NCBI GenBank assembly: GCA_021018815.1 | Contig: JAITYX010000127.1 | Coordinates: 372,001 to 436,000 of the forward strand | From: Talinum fruticosum | Lineage: Eukaryota > Streptophyta > Magnoliopsida > Caryophyllales > Talinaceae | Length of the DNA stretch: 64,000 nucleotides | Direction: 5' to 3' | Shown here: positions 1 through 11,476 of the stretch, piece by piece | Position numbering within the stretch: the first letter of the stretch is position 1 | How the letters are laid out: every line of letters begins with the position of its first letter | The notes under the pieces: generated by a model | Told to the model about the DNA's origin: nothing | The model's database searches: none | Seen by the model: only the letters and a program-made list of their open reading frames with translations | Position numbers and translations under genes: made by a program

Positions 1-1212
1 AAAGTTTCAGGTATTTCAGGCTACACATGAATTCACAATAATTCGAGACAACAGGATAAATTCATGAAAAATCGAACTAAAATCATGAATTCAATTTTCT
101 GATTTTTCTCAATAAACCTATTCAAGCTACTTTCATCAAATTCTCAATCATACAGCTCAAAAATCATGCTCAATGATACTCAAATATCATTAAATTCATG
201 GACTAGGCATAAATTGCAACATGCTTTTCAATCTATGAGTTGCTAAATTCGTGAATTTAGGCCTCTAACTTCTTCAATTAACTTAGGGTTTTCAATTTTA
301 TGAATCAATTTCAAATTTAATCCACCTAATTTGTTTTATCTTTAGAGGATGAATTCAAATTACTCACCTTAGATTCTTAGTGGTTCTAAGAATTTCGGTT
401 TTAGAGGATTTTCGGATTGGTTTTGCTTTGCTTTACTTTCTTCTTCCTTTCCATTTCTCCTTTTCTTGCTCAAACCCTCGCCATCTCTCTGTCTCTGCTC
501 TTCTACCATGGTTCTCACTCCCTCGTTCTTCTCACTCCTAGCCTCGGTTATGTCCGGGTTCCGCCCGATTTCGCTGCCTATCCTCTTTTCGGTCGGCCGT
601 GGTTTCCCCTTCGTGCCCCTCGTCTGCTTTCCCGCGTTCACCGACTGCCTTTCCTCCGTTTGCCATTCGGCTCACAGGCCTCTAGTCGCTTTTCCTCGCC
701 CTTGCCCGATCTCCCTTCTCTCGCTTTCCCTTGCTTCGTTTCTACTCTACTTCCCTTTTCGTTCCCCTTTGTTTCTTTGTTTTCCTTGCTTCTATCTCCA
801 GTCTCCTCTTAATCCCTCTTTCTCTCTCCTCTTTTAATTTCAACACCCAAGTAATTTTGCTGTTAAAACCCCATTGGACCCCTTTCTCTCTCTTGCTTAT
901 TTACTGCCACCAATGCCACTAATCCTCCTCTAACCCTTATCTCTTTACCAGCTCCTCTAAATCCAGCCGACCATCCATCCCATTTCTCATTTTCTTTTCT
1001 TTTTTTTTCTGGTTTGGGCTTTTACAAATTGGGCCCAAATTTAATTTCAATAAGCCCAATTAAGCTAGCCCATGCTCAGGTTTCAATTTTCGGGTTTAAT
1101 TTCGACTCGGAAAAATTTTAATTCACTTAATTTAATAATTTCAAATTTTTGACTTAACTTTTAATAACTTAATTCATTATTAAGCAAGCACCTGAATTTT
1201 TCGGGTTTTACA
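1..1212 (-). mobile_element. Tekay/Del-like Ty3 LTR, cut by window start
   Basis: Read on the minus strand, this begins at 1,212 with TGTAAAACCCGAAAAATT, the TGTAA-type start of long chromoviral LTRs. Next come an AT-rich segment, a purine-rich stretch (pyrimidine-rich on the plus strand, about 420-1,000) and a splice-donor-like AAG|GTGAGT near 365. The rest lies outside the window. Open frames in the pyrimidine-rich part are low-complexity Ser/Leu/Pro/Phe translations with no domain I recognise. The Tat fragment starts two bases after the terminal CA. Family and orientation are inferred from the terminus and from the two similar LTRs at 3,025 and 28,934. Confidence 0.6.
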
Positions 1213-1214
1213 TT

Positions 1215-1335
1215 ATGTGCATCCAAATAAAAGAGCATATCATTTCCTTTTATCCTAGGATCAGGCTTCCTCGGGTTAAACACTTAAGCCCCATCTCCCT
1301 TAAAAATTCTTCACCAACCTCTTATGCAACTCGAC
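1215..1335 (+). pseudogene. Tat gag N-terminal stub
   Basis: The ATG at 1,215 opens the peptide MCIQIK. The same start occurs at 58,981 (plus) and 53,947 (minus), where it begins the gag regions of two other Tat elements here. Similarity is lost after about 100 bp and integrase sequence follows directly. All of PR, RT, RNase H and most of gag are therefore missing, apparently through one internal deletion. It is a remnant of the same element as the integrase fragment and is not expressible as gag. Confidence 0.6.
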
Positions 1336-2069
1336 ATGAAAGCAGGTAGCCAAGTCCATTTCCGGAACATTATTTGTCGCTATGGAGTGCCTCATGAGTT
1401 AATTAGTGACCATAGTAGTCACTTCAAGAAGGAAGTAGCAGACTTACCGGACAAATAAAACATCAAGCACCATAAGCCTTCTCCCTATCGTCCTCCGACA
1501 AACGGAGCACTCGAGGCCGCCAACAAGAACATTTGTAAAATAGTGGAGAAGATGGCTGTCAGCTATAAGGATTGGCCTGATAAGTTGCCCTTTGTTTTAT
1601 GGGGCTATTGAACCTCCATCAAGACTTCTACGAGAGCAATGCCTTACTCCTTAGTGTATGGCATGGAAGAAGTCCTTCCAATAGAGGTTGTCATTCCCTC
1701 GTTAAGAGTCATTGCTTGAAAGTCAAATTCTAGAAGCGAGAGGGGATAAGGCACGTTAAGAAGAGTTAGTGTTACTTGGATGAGAGGTGCCTTAACACCT
1801 TACATAATGTCTAAACATACCAGGCACATATGTCAAGGGCACATACAAGAAAGTAAAGCATCAAAATCTGTAGGTTGGAGACTTAGTCATCAAGGAGATT
1901 AGAGCACCGATTCGGGATCCTCAAGGAAAATTTAGACCTAACTAGCAAGGTCCATTTATACTTAGTCAAATACTACCGAAGGGGTGATAAAATTAACTAA
2001 TTTTGATGGTGAAGAGATCTTTCGAGTACACAAATTTGGATCAACTTAAGAAATATTACATTTAGCATG
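1336..2069 (+). pseudogene. Tat/Ogre-lineage Ty3 integrase fragment
   Basis: Translation gives the C-terminal half of a Ty3 integrase with Tat-lineage signatures: NIICRYGVPHELISD, then PYRPPTNGALEAANKN (the DDE Glu is in GALEAANK), DWPDKLPFVLWGY and YSLVYGMEEVLP. Further on, DPQGKFRPN and a final KKYY match the usual end of Tat pol. The protein would insert element cDNA into the genome. Several in-frame stops (for example after LWGY) and frame changes after about 1,720 make it non-functional. The N-terminal zinc-binding part and the first catalytic Asp are absent. It continues the gag stub at 1,215 and is followed by a long non-coding 3' region. Confidence 0.85.
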
Positions 2070-3024
2070 ACCCTAGACGGTGGACCAAGATCAGCCTGAC
2101 TAGGCCACGCCATGGCAAGCATCGGCCATCACTCGGACAATGGTGGGCTGGCCGGAGCTGAAATTATTCCCCTTAGTTCTTATCTCTGTGATTATTAATT
2201 TGTACCGACCAACCAGATGGTCTCTTCATCTATTTATTTTGGACAGTCCAATTAGGTGGTCCACCTATGTAATCAATTCTTTAATTATTTTAATAACTTT
2301 AAGGGCGGTCAAATTAGACGGTCTAATTTATTTATACCTCTAGGTGAGCGATAATACTGTAATATATAAAGTATAAAGGTGAGCATAAAACTTACTTTTA
2401 TTTAATGAAAGGTAAGCCTACTACTTACTTGAGTACATGGCTAGTAAAAGGAAATAAAACAAGCCCACTACTTGTGAAAAATAAATTGTCCTAAAGAGGT
2501 AAAACTAATCTTCATAAATTCTTTTATTTCTTCCTAAAAATTCTATCTAAAGAACTAAGCCCTAGTCTATCTTCACTTTCTTCCCTTTGAGGTCACTAGA
2601 CTCGGCTCCATCATCTTGGGTATGCTTATTCAGCTCCTCAATACTATGGGCCCTCCTCTCTTCAGCTTCGTTGGCCTCGAGATTCTCTTCTGCGGACACG
2701 TTCAACTATCCGAGGGTTTACTTCGCATATTTAGAGTGGTGCAGCGATAGGGACAGCTCCTTCGGGATTTAGTTCTCTAGCCTTCGATTGCCTTACGACG
2801 TTGGGGATCCACTTCCATTATCCACTCCAAATAATAATAAGAAGATATAGTAGTAGATGACTCACCTATAGGTTTTAGCGGTTTCGGCGAGTTCATCCAA
2901 TATTCAGGCCATGATCTAACTCGCTCTGGAACTACCAAAACCTTCAAACAGTTTGAAGGTAGTAGGCCGGATACGATCCAACGAGGAAGTAATAGGTGTT
3001 GGTTTTCAAATCCAACGAGCGTCT
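2070..3024. other. Tat 3' region, no gene recognised
   Basis: This AT-rich stretch follows the end of Tat pol. It has short GC-rich islands such as GCCGGAGC near 2,150, similar in tone to the GC-rich parts of the Tat LTRs. Open frames here are under 70 codons and carry no motif I recognise. It probably belongs to the 3' untranslated part of the Tat element and was split from 5,739 onward by the solo LTR. Confidence 0.4.
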
Positions 3025-5738
3025 TGTAACAACCCGACCCTAAATCACATTATTTATTTTAAATCACATTATTTATTTTATTAATTACACTATTTATATA
3101 ATTGAGCGCGTGCACTTCAATTCGATATCTTATATTTAAACTATTTTTATCTCGTATGTTACTGCAGCTAAGGCGACGAAGTGGCCCTAATAAAAATCTC
3201 ATAATAAGATTTTAATTTGTGAACATCGTTATTAAAAACAAAATTAAAAATAACAATAAAAGAAATCAAAATAAGTAAATAAAGAAATAAATCAAAATAA
3301 TAAAATGACGAAATTAGATTTTTCTAAAGAAAAATCCAGAGAAAGAATTCTCTCGGAATATGTTAGACAGACTTAAAAATGTTCGAGCTCATCCTCTCTC
3401 TCAGGTGTTCCTTCGTTCTTCCCTTTCCCCTGCTTCCTCTGGTTCCCTCCTTCATTCCCCCTCTCGCCTCTCGCTCCGTTATGGCCGGCTCACAGCCTGG
3501 CCGCCGGACGCCACCAACGCCGGCCGAAGCCGGCGCTAGGCGCTGTCCGGCGAGTGCCGGCTCACCCTCTCACGCGGTGGCTCTCTCTCTCGCTCTCCTT
3601 CGCGCGCCTCTGCACTTTCCTCTCGCCTCCGTCTGCGGCCTGCTCCCGGCCATCGGGCGCCTCCAACGCCGGCCGAAGCCGACGCCGACGTCGTCGTGGA
3701 GACGCCGACACCTCACTCGCCACCGCTCTCCTCTCTTTCGCTGTCGCTCGCGCACGGGCAGTTGCCCTGCCTCCCCACCGCGGCAACCCTTTCGCCGCCA
3801 ACCACCATCCGCGAGCACGGCCGTCGGAGCTCGACGCCGGTGCTGCCCCACAGTCGCCGGAGCAACCGAGCACCCCAAAATCCTCTCCTTGACTCCTCCT
3901 CCGTGAATTCGAAGGTAAAACCTCAAACCCTAAATTATTACAGTTTGTCATTTACTCGGTTGTTGTAGTTGTGAAATTGAATTATCGGATTTATAGACAT
4001 GTTTGTGTAGTAAACTTAAAGATTAATTTGGGGAAAATTCGAATTAGCGTGGAGGATTTAGGTTTGGTGTTGTGGTGAATTGATTGCACGAATGTGAATA
4101 AATGCGATTCTTTTTGGGAAATTATGAATTGACAAATGAGATTGAGGAGGTTTTATTAGCGAATGGAACAATTTGGTGGAACTATTACGCTTTGGAAATG
4201 ATTGAGCAAATGAAGGAGAAGGTGTGCATAGAAGTTGAAATTCGATAATGTACAAGTATACATGCATGGAAAATAATTGAGTATTAGGTTGCCTAATTGC
4301 GATTGTGAATGTGAATGTTATTGTGAGAATAAGGCCCATGACCTTAAGTTGGTATATGAATGAAATTTTGAGCAATTTGGGTAATTATAAGGCCTACCTA
4401 TGGAAGGGCGTCATTAGGCCGAATAATCGCTTAGCTATGGGCTTAAATTCGATAAGTGAGGAATGAATTAAAAATAAGTGTTTGGGCATGTATATTTATA
4501 TACACCATTTTCAATCCAAGTCAACTAACAAATCGAATAACACCAACATCATTTGGGTATTTAGTTAACCTAATCAACTTCTTTAATTAATAGGAATTGT
4601 ATCCAATAAGCGCAGTAGAGCTGAGTAATACAAACATTAATTTAATCGATTTTCATACGAATATAAGAAATGAAGTACATTGTTAAAGCTTATACAAATT
4701 CAAGCATTAAAACTCAAGAAAACATTATTAACTTTAGAAATCCATTTTAAACGGAACCGAGGCCACTTCGTTGCCGAATAGGCGATGACTCAAATTTCGC
4801 AAAAGGGGAGAAACAAATATTCTCAATTCGAGTACGTTCATTGCCTGTACCTTTCGAAAACTCACATGTTTCATCAAATCTCAACATTTCTCATATATAT
4901 AACTGATAATGAATCATTTGCAAATTAAGTTTTGCCACCTAATCAAGTGGTCCCCGTCCAATTATCAATTATCGGGGCTTATGCCCATCAATTATCAATA
5001 ATCGGGGCTTTATGCCCAACCCGCGTGGCTTCAACTCGGGTTCTCGATCGGCCGGGAGGTGTGCACCTTACTAAGATCATATCAATTATCAAGGGGCTCC
5101 ACTTTCGGATAATAACCAGGCAAGCAAGTTTTACTAACATTCTCTCCCCCGATTTCAAACTAAAATGAATTGAAATGCGCACGCTCAATCAATATATTCT
5201 TCAAAGTTATTTTACGAGTGCGGGAATGTTCGTGCTGAGTTTCGACTCACTCTTCCAAACATTTCATTGTTTTTGTTTTTAGGGAAAGCATGTGTGAACA
5301 GCTCATTGCCTAGGAGGTCTGCCGCAAGCAAAACTTAGCTGGAAATATCGTTATCACCGATCCGTGATGGACCTAGAAGCTCACAGTGATTTTTCTCCAC
5401 ATCGGGTTTTGGGTTTGCCCTTGGAAGGTATTACATATGGCATATTTTCGGATAGTCCGTTGAAGGGGTTTGCATAATGTATAAAATGTGACAAAAATGT
5501 ATGTTGGGAGTTGGTTTAATGATGTGTTATAATTTAACTCTTTGGGACACCAATATTTACTCTTATCGAGACTCGTACAAGCGTAAGTAATTGAAGCAAG
5601 CCTCCTTATATACATTCTATTTAGCTTCGGTCCTATTCCTAGGACGGCGGTAACGCCTCCGGTCGTTAACTTCCGCTGCGACCATACTTCATATTCTCTA
5701 ATCGGGGATTATTAAGTAATGGTGATTGGGGCGTTACA
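3025..5738 (+). mobile_element. Tekay/Del-like solo LTR, 2.7 kb
   Basis: It starts TGTAACAACCCGACCC and ends GGGGCGTTACA, the terminal pattern of long chromoviral LTRs, with TG and CA at the ends. No internal coding region adjoins it, so it is a solo LTR left by LTR-LTR recombination. Flanking 5-mers are CGTCT (3,020-3,024) and CGTAC (5,739-5,743), an imperfect target duplication. A GC-rich, pyrimidine-biased segment (3,380-3,905) gives overlapping open frames on both strands, but they are low complexity. It ends in a donor-like GAAG|GTAAAA at 3,911-3,920. A short near-duplicate (AATTATC..CGGGGCTT..ATGCCCA) lies at 4,960-5,020. Confidence 0.65.
3042..3079. repeat. Exact 19-bp tandem duplication in LTR
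   Basis: The 19-mer AAATCACATTATTTATTTT occurs twice back to back (3,042-3,060 and 3,061-3,079), 17 bp inside the LTR start. It is probably a replication-slippage product. Confidence 0.9.
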
Positions 5739-7335
5739 CGTACAAAAGGTCGTTGTCTAGTATGTGTCCTGAATTGGGACACTTTCCAGGTGTGCGATAT
5801 ACCATACGATGTCATGACTATGATTCCTAAAGTACTCCTCCAACAGGGTGATCAGCTACCACCTCTACTCACTTTTGTTGACGAAGTGTATTGCCAAATA
5901 CGTATTCATATCTACAGGAGCCCGCAACAATTGTAGATGCTCCATCAACCAAATCTGCACAGACACGAGATAATTAAAAAACTAATAAGTGTTTTGCACG
6001 ATCAAAATTCAACCATTCTTTAAGACCCAAAAGGAGCAAAATTACAAATAAAAAATAAAAAAATAAATAAGTGAAAAGTAGCAAAAGACGAAAAATATAG
6101 ACTTTCGGCATGAATCAAAGGCGCTTCGACCTTGGAGGCGCCAGACAGCCGCCCTGTGGCCGGCGCCGTCGACCGGTCTACACTGTTTGGTCTCATCAAC
6201 CATTATCTACTTACCTACAACAACAGGGGGCTCCCAGCAAAGTCTTCCTCCGGATTAGCCTCAACCCGATCTAAGCCTATTATAGTTTTAGCAACTATCG
6301 GCGACATTAGGGAACAATAATTCTCCAACTACTCAACCAAGCTTAGCAACGCTGGCGCCATGTCCCCACGACCTCTTACCAATAGGAAACCGCCTATCGG
6401 GTAGGAGATAATGGCTTGTCGTCATGGGATAATGATATACTCGGAGAATACGTACATCCGACGGTAATGTTTCAACAAGTTTATCGAGTTCACTTAATTT
6501 GCAATAAGAATTCACCCTAGATTCTTATTACTTAACTTCAGAAGATATTTGTAGGTCTTGCGCAAGTTTTCGAAGATTTGGGCACGACAGGTTTAGTACT
6601 ACGTTGAATGCCCAGAATAGCATTAAATTGTTCGGGTAGGGGCACAATTCCTTATCCCCAAACCTGAAAACATGGTGAATACTCGAATAAATTATTCATC
6701 CCATATTGTGATAAACCCATCCTCTCTATGTTTGTTATCTCATGCATCCAATGAGATAAATCGATCATGAAATTCATCTTGTGAAATTAGTGGGAATATT
6801 GCGAGCACTTGGGAAATTTTCGTTAGGATCTATTTTTCTACGGGAATTGTAGAAACCGTTAAGAAATCATAATTTCGGCATTCAGCAAAGGTCAATTTAT
6901 AGCGATTTCCAGGCATAAGAGTCCTACTCGCACTAACATCACTAACGTTTGCCAGCACATAGGTCTTCTTAGATGGCAAGCACCGGCCAGGGCCTTTGAC
7001 CGGCCTGTTCGCCTTATTTCTTTTGGCCGGAGCACTCCTTAGGCCATTATCTATTTCTAGCCCTAGCCTATTTTCACGCAAGCCATATTTAATTTTTGGA
7101 CCGTGCACTTGAGAATTCCCTTTTCGATTTTTATTATTTTTCCTATGGGGGAATGGGGGCTAGTGCAAAGTTTTTCTTTTGTCTTATGTAATTTTTTCCT
7201 AAGAATTTTTGCATCATATTTAATAAAAGAAAGTATTTTAGAATCAAGTCTTTGCATTCCATCTCATTGCACAATAGTCACAATCTTACAAAATATTAAA
7301 CATTAACAACAAAAGCACCCTATAAGGGATTCATT
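5739..7335. other. Probable Tat 3' region, no gene recognised
   Basis: Unclassified AT-rich DNA with GC-rich patches near 6,130-6,180 and 6,970-7,060, the latter rich in CCGGCC and TGACCGGCC. It would be contiguous with 2,070-3,024 if the solo LTR were removed. The open frames are short and show no family motif. The last gene-like sequence to the right is the 3' end of the plant-mobile-domain pseudogene at 7,336. Confidence 0.35.
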
Positions 7336-10300
7336 AATCGTCGCCATCGGAAGCATAATCAAAGATATAGTTCCTGAAGTCCTCCAAGACAGACGTGGAA
7401 AATCAACCGTCTCCACCACCTTGAGAAGAGATAGCTCCATGGTCCCAAGATTGAGATGCTCCATGAGAAGGTCCATGTAAGAAGTGTGGTGGAAGTGAAG
7501 CGGGTTCCCATGATAATCAAATGCTTGAAGGGGTAGAATGTTCGGACTCTCTTCAGCAAAGTTAAGCCCCGCATCGGAAGAACTACGCCCGGAGGTGCTG
7601 GACCCCGCTTTAAAAGTACTCCGACGATGTGCACATCATGAAGAATGCCATGAAGTACCTAATCTAGATGTACCACCAGAAGGTGCTTGTTGGCTAGATT
7701 GATATGTTTGATCCCCGGGGCACGAAGGAGGCCCCTCGATAAAGACACTCTAGATCGACGCCTCTTTAAAATGGAAGGAGCTATTAGCACACCCACTAAA
7801 AGCTCAAAACAGTTAGCATTTCACTAACTAAAGACTCACCCGGAAGGTTGGGAAAGTCCTTCCAGGTGAGGAAGTCTCGGATTCCCTTAAGAGCAGATTG
7901 GAGTTTGATGGACATGGTCCGAGATTACTCCCGATCATACTACAAAGATTAAATAGTATTAACAAAACACTTTTAGCATGCAACTAAAAGTAAAGAGCAT
8001 CAAACTCTAAGCCCTCGTCGGTTTCTAGGGAAAGGATGCCCAACACATTTTTCCTCGGGGATTTCGGGAATTTGTACATAACGGGAGATTCCCCGGGTTA
8101 AGAAACATCCACATCAAGACTTAGAATGTGGACATCCTCTAGAGTAAGCTACAAAAGATGAAGTTAATTCCCTTCCAAGAAATACGACTACACGTAAGAG
8201 AGAAAGAAGTGGAAACTCACTAGCCGAGTCATCATCCGCGTCGCATGATGTGCTTAGGATGTCTATAAATTTAAGAAGCTGGGTATAAGGATACCAAGTG
8301 GTCACTTCAACTTGCTCTTGTTAGGAAAGAGAGTGACGAGTAGGACATGGTTTGCGGTGGATCAAGAGTAACAAACAAAGGCCATGTGTTGTCACGGATT
8401 TGTTATGTGACTCTCTCACCAAGGTACCAACAGAACCTAAAAGGACCCTCAAATAAGATCTTCCTTTCACTCAACTCCCATGCAATAATTACACTTGAAA
8501 TGAGTTGGAGTTAGACCCAAGGATGGAAGTTGTCCCGCACATACAGCATTCATCAAGAAACAAGCAAGAAAAAGTGAAAAACAAGAAGAAAAGGGGTATA
8601 GAACACGCACTAACCTACGCTAGCGCCGGCCACAACCGACATACCGAAGTAATTGTTTTTTCTGGACATATTTTTTAGGTAAATTAGAGCTTAAAATCGA
8701 CATACCGAAGTCAATAGTTGAGGACAGATCTCAAGAAGCCTATGTCATGGATCTTGGGCCATTAAAGATAGATTCTAGTCCATGATACGGAGGTCAAAAA
8801 CATTGGATGATTTGTTGAGCCGGGTGAAAGGTGCAGGGAATATTCGTACAACCATAGCTACATTTTTGCAAAACAAGCAAGATTTTTATCCACACAAGAT
8901 GAAAATACATTAGAAATAAGTGAAGAACTAGAGCATAACTCAATGTGGACATCCTCCAGAGTGAGCTACAAAAGATGAAGTTAATTCCCTTCTAAGAAAT
9001 TCAACTACGAAGAAGAAAGAAAGAAGTGGAAACTCACCAGTCGAGTCATCATCTGCGCCGCATGATGTGCTTAGGATGTGTATAAATTTAAGAATTAGGT
9101 ATAAGTATATCCGGTGGTCACTTCAACTTGCTCTTGTTGGGAAAGAGAGGGACTGTGGGACATGGTTTACGGTGGATCAAGAGGAACAAACAGAGGCCAT
9201 GTGTTGTCACAAATTTGTTATGTGACTCTCTCACTAAGGTACCAACAGAACCCAAAAGGAACCTTAAATAAGATCCTCCTTTCACTCAACTCCGATGCAA
9301 TAATTACACTTGAAAGAAGTTGGAGTTGGACCCAAGGATGGAAGTTGGCCTACACATATAGGATTCATCAAGAAATAAGCAAGAAAAAGTAAAAACAACA
9401 AGAAAAAGGGTATAGAACACGCATAACCTATGCTAGCGCTGGCCACAACCAGGCTCGAAAGGCCCACCATACGCAGTGGGCAAGGGCAGCAAGACAACAA
9501 TGAAGTAATTGTTTTTTCTGGACATATTTTTTAGGTGAATTAGAGCTTAAAATTGACATATCGAAGTCAATGGTTGAGTACGGATCTCAAGAAGCCTATG
9601 TCTTGGATCTTGGGCCATTGAAGATAGATTGTAGTCCATGATACTGAGGCCGGAAACATTGGATGATTTGTTGAGCCGGGTGAAAGTTGCGGGAAATATT
9701 CGTACAACCATGGCTACATTTTTGCAAAAAAGTAAAGATTTTTATCCACACAATATTAAAATACATTGGAAATAAGTGAAGAACTAGAGCATACCTCAAT
9801 GATCTTCCATAAGGCGCATAAGGGAAGATAGTTGGTCAAGTCTATCTTGGGTTTAGTGTGTCGCACACCGGAACGGAGGCCCCTTATGAGGCAAGTGTAC
9901 GCGGGAGCAACCCCACCCTAGTTAAGCTCCTTTATTTTATTAAGGTATGCTAAGTTCACCAAATAGTGAACGTGAACCTTAGAGGCTTGGTAAGAAAAGA
10001 GTATCGTGCTCAAAAAGAGACAAAGCACGATTCGGACTTGTTGTTGTGGAGAACGTCGGGCCCAAAACCTAACAGCCTCAAAGGCCTCAAAAAGAATGGT
10101 ATATTTAAAGAAGTTCTCCCGAGGAAATCTATTAGCCACGGGACCGAAGAGATGACGAAGATAGCCATGATCTTTATACAAGTTCCGGTCATAGACTAGA
10201 GGCTCCCTCGAGAAGCCCAAACCGGATAAAACGGTAAATTCAAAAAGAGTAATAGTCATTTCCCGAAGGAAGGAGGAAAGCTTTAGTGGTATCGCGCTAA

Positions 10301-10714
10301 CTAATGGTCCTAATGGGATCCCGCCCTCTTTTTCACGAAGGTGATTTAAAGCAAGGAAGAGGGAACCAAACCCAACATTATGCATGACATTTTCCAAGGA
10401 ATAGTGCATCTTTTTACATGTCTCCATGAATTTGGGTATGGCTCCACTACTTCGGATTGAGCCTTTCGCTAGACAAAAATCCAATAAGATTTTTTTAGTC
10501 AAAGAACAACTCTAAATGAGCAAAAGTAGAAGTTTAAGCCAACAAGCTTACCGAAGGAGTAATGGCAAGTAAAGAGACATGGTTTTTAGCCTCCACCAGG
10601 AGGTCATCTCGGATTCCATTCGTTATGAGGACGTCATTCCCATTCCAGGAAGTTATCTTGGACTAACTTCTCAGCCCTTATCCTCCTAGTAGGATGAGCC
10701 TTTCTTCTAGACAT
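7336..10714 (-). pseudogene. Plant mobile domain (PMD)-like multi-exon pseudogene
   Basis: On the minus strand an ATG at 10,714 opens exon 1 (10,714-10,552, MSRRKAHPTRRIR), which is frameshifted internally. GT-AG introns of 83 bp (10,551-10,469) and 81 bp (9,794-9,714) flank exon 2 (10,468-9,795). Exon 2 holds the recognisable domain: SLENVMHNVGFGSL, then REMTITLFEFTVLSGLGF, then KPKIDLTNYLPLCALWKIIE. This resembles the plant mobile domain of MAIN-type and transposon proteins. One in-frame TAG follows NKIKELN. Later exon-like pieces include 9,713 downward, 9,349-9,038 and a Ser/Gly-rich tail ending DYASDGDD and a stop at about 7,336. A TATA box lies 107 bp upstream. It is antisense to the surrounding Tat element, so it is either an extra ORF of that element or a captured host gene. 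Domain assignment is by eye. Exon limits beyond exon 2 are tentative. Confidence 0.6.
8125..9801. repeat. Tandem ~0.83 kb duplication inside the PMD pseudogene
   Basis: Copy 1 spans 8,125-8,941 and copy 2 spans 8,942-9,801. They align end to end, for example GTGGTCACTTCAACTTGCTC at about 8,298 and 9,113, with roughly 90% identity by eye. Copy 2 has about 40 extra bases near 9,443-9,490. The breakpoints share the short sequence AATG (8,125, 8,942 and 9,798), so the duplication may have used microhomology. The unit runs from the end of exon 2 to the start of a later exon, so whole exon-intron modules are repeated. Confidence 0.85.
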
Positions 10715-10820
10715 CTCTTAAGAGAAGATTTTTGAAGACCAACTAGTTTTCAACCAAGAGCAAAGCTAGAAAGCAAGAGAGGAGTAAGTGAAGCGTTTGT
10801 AAAATGAACACATTAAACTT

Positions 10821-10830
10821 CCCTTTTATA
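10821..10830 (-). promoter_or_regulatory. TATA box upstream of the PMD pseudogene
   Basis: The minus strand reads CTATAAAAGGG here, 107 bp upstream of the ATG at 10,714. Allowing about 30 bp to a start site, this would leave a leader of roughly 75 nt. The position and exact consensus suggest a dedicated promoter on the antisense strand of the Tat element. Confidence 0.5.
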
Positions 10831-11476
10831 GACCCATTCGTTCAAGCTAAGCCAAGCATACAAGACAAGAGTAAAAAAGGTAAGGGGGCTAAAGGAATCT
10901 GGCAGAAGCAATCGTGGCCAGGCCTACCAAAAGCTAGCCGACACCGGCCACAAGGAGAAGTGGTGTCCCGTCACGGCACCCTTGAAGTCCTAGCTGATGG
11001 GGTAGCTTGTGAATTCTCATCAAAAATGGCAAATCGATGTTTGGCACTATATGCATGCAAGTGGGAGATCTTGGACCCACCAAATCAGCTTTTGCAGTTT
11101 AAATTTTTAGTCTTTTTCGATCGAATTATTAAGGTAAAACACCGAACTTATATCAATATAATTATCTACTATCAAGCATGTTAGTATAACAGATTATCGA
11201 GCCAAGCTTTAGATCAAAGACGGTCGAAGTTTCAGCATCTAAATTTACCAAGCTTTAGGCTCTAATCAAGCTAAGCTTAAGATCCTATTACCGGACTTCG
11301 AACGCATGCATTGCGATCAAGTCAAGGCCCCATCTTGGAGTTCGAGTTCGACAACAACCAATTCCGGACATTACACAACAATCAATATTAAAATCACCAC
11401 ACGTAATCGAGGTAAGTATCCTTTAGTGTCTACTTTGACCCATCGCCTTTCGGACACGATCAAAGTATAGGCTAAT
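10831..11476. other. Spacer between PMD pseudogene and Tat 3' LTR
   Basis: Upstream region of the PMD pseudogene and the end of the Tat 3' region. A plus-strand open frame at 10,804-11,184 overlaps the TATA box and shows no recognisable domain, so I do not call it a gene. AAGCTT-type motifs recur between 11,200 and 11,290. I see no clear polypurine tract next to the LTR. Confidence 0.4.

Noticed and set aside
417..922. Overlapping open frames of 63-131 codons
   Set aside because: Ser/Leu/Phe/Pro-rich translations of a pyrimidine tract within an LTR; no domain, and open in several frames at once.
3379..3968. GC-rich open frames up to 175 codons on both strands
   Set aside because: They lie inside the solo LTR, are open in four frames because of composition, and match no family I know.
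10804..11184. 126-codon plus-strand frame
   Set aside because: Overlaps the antisense TATA box, has no domain match and no partner in the other Tat copies.
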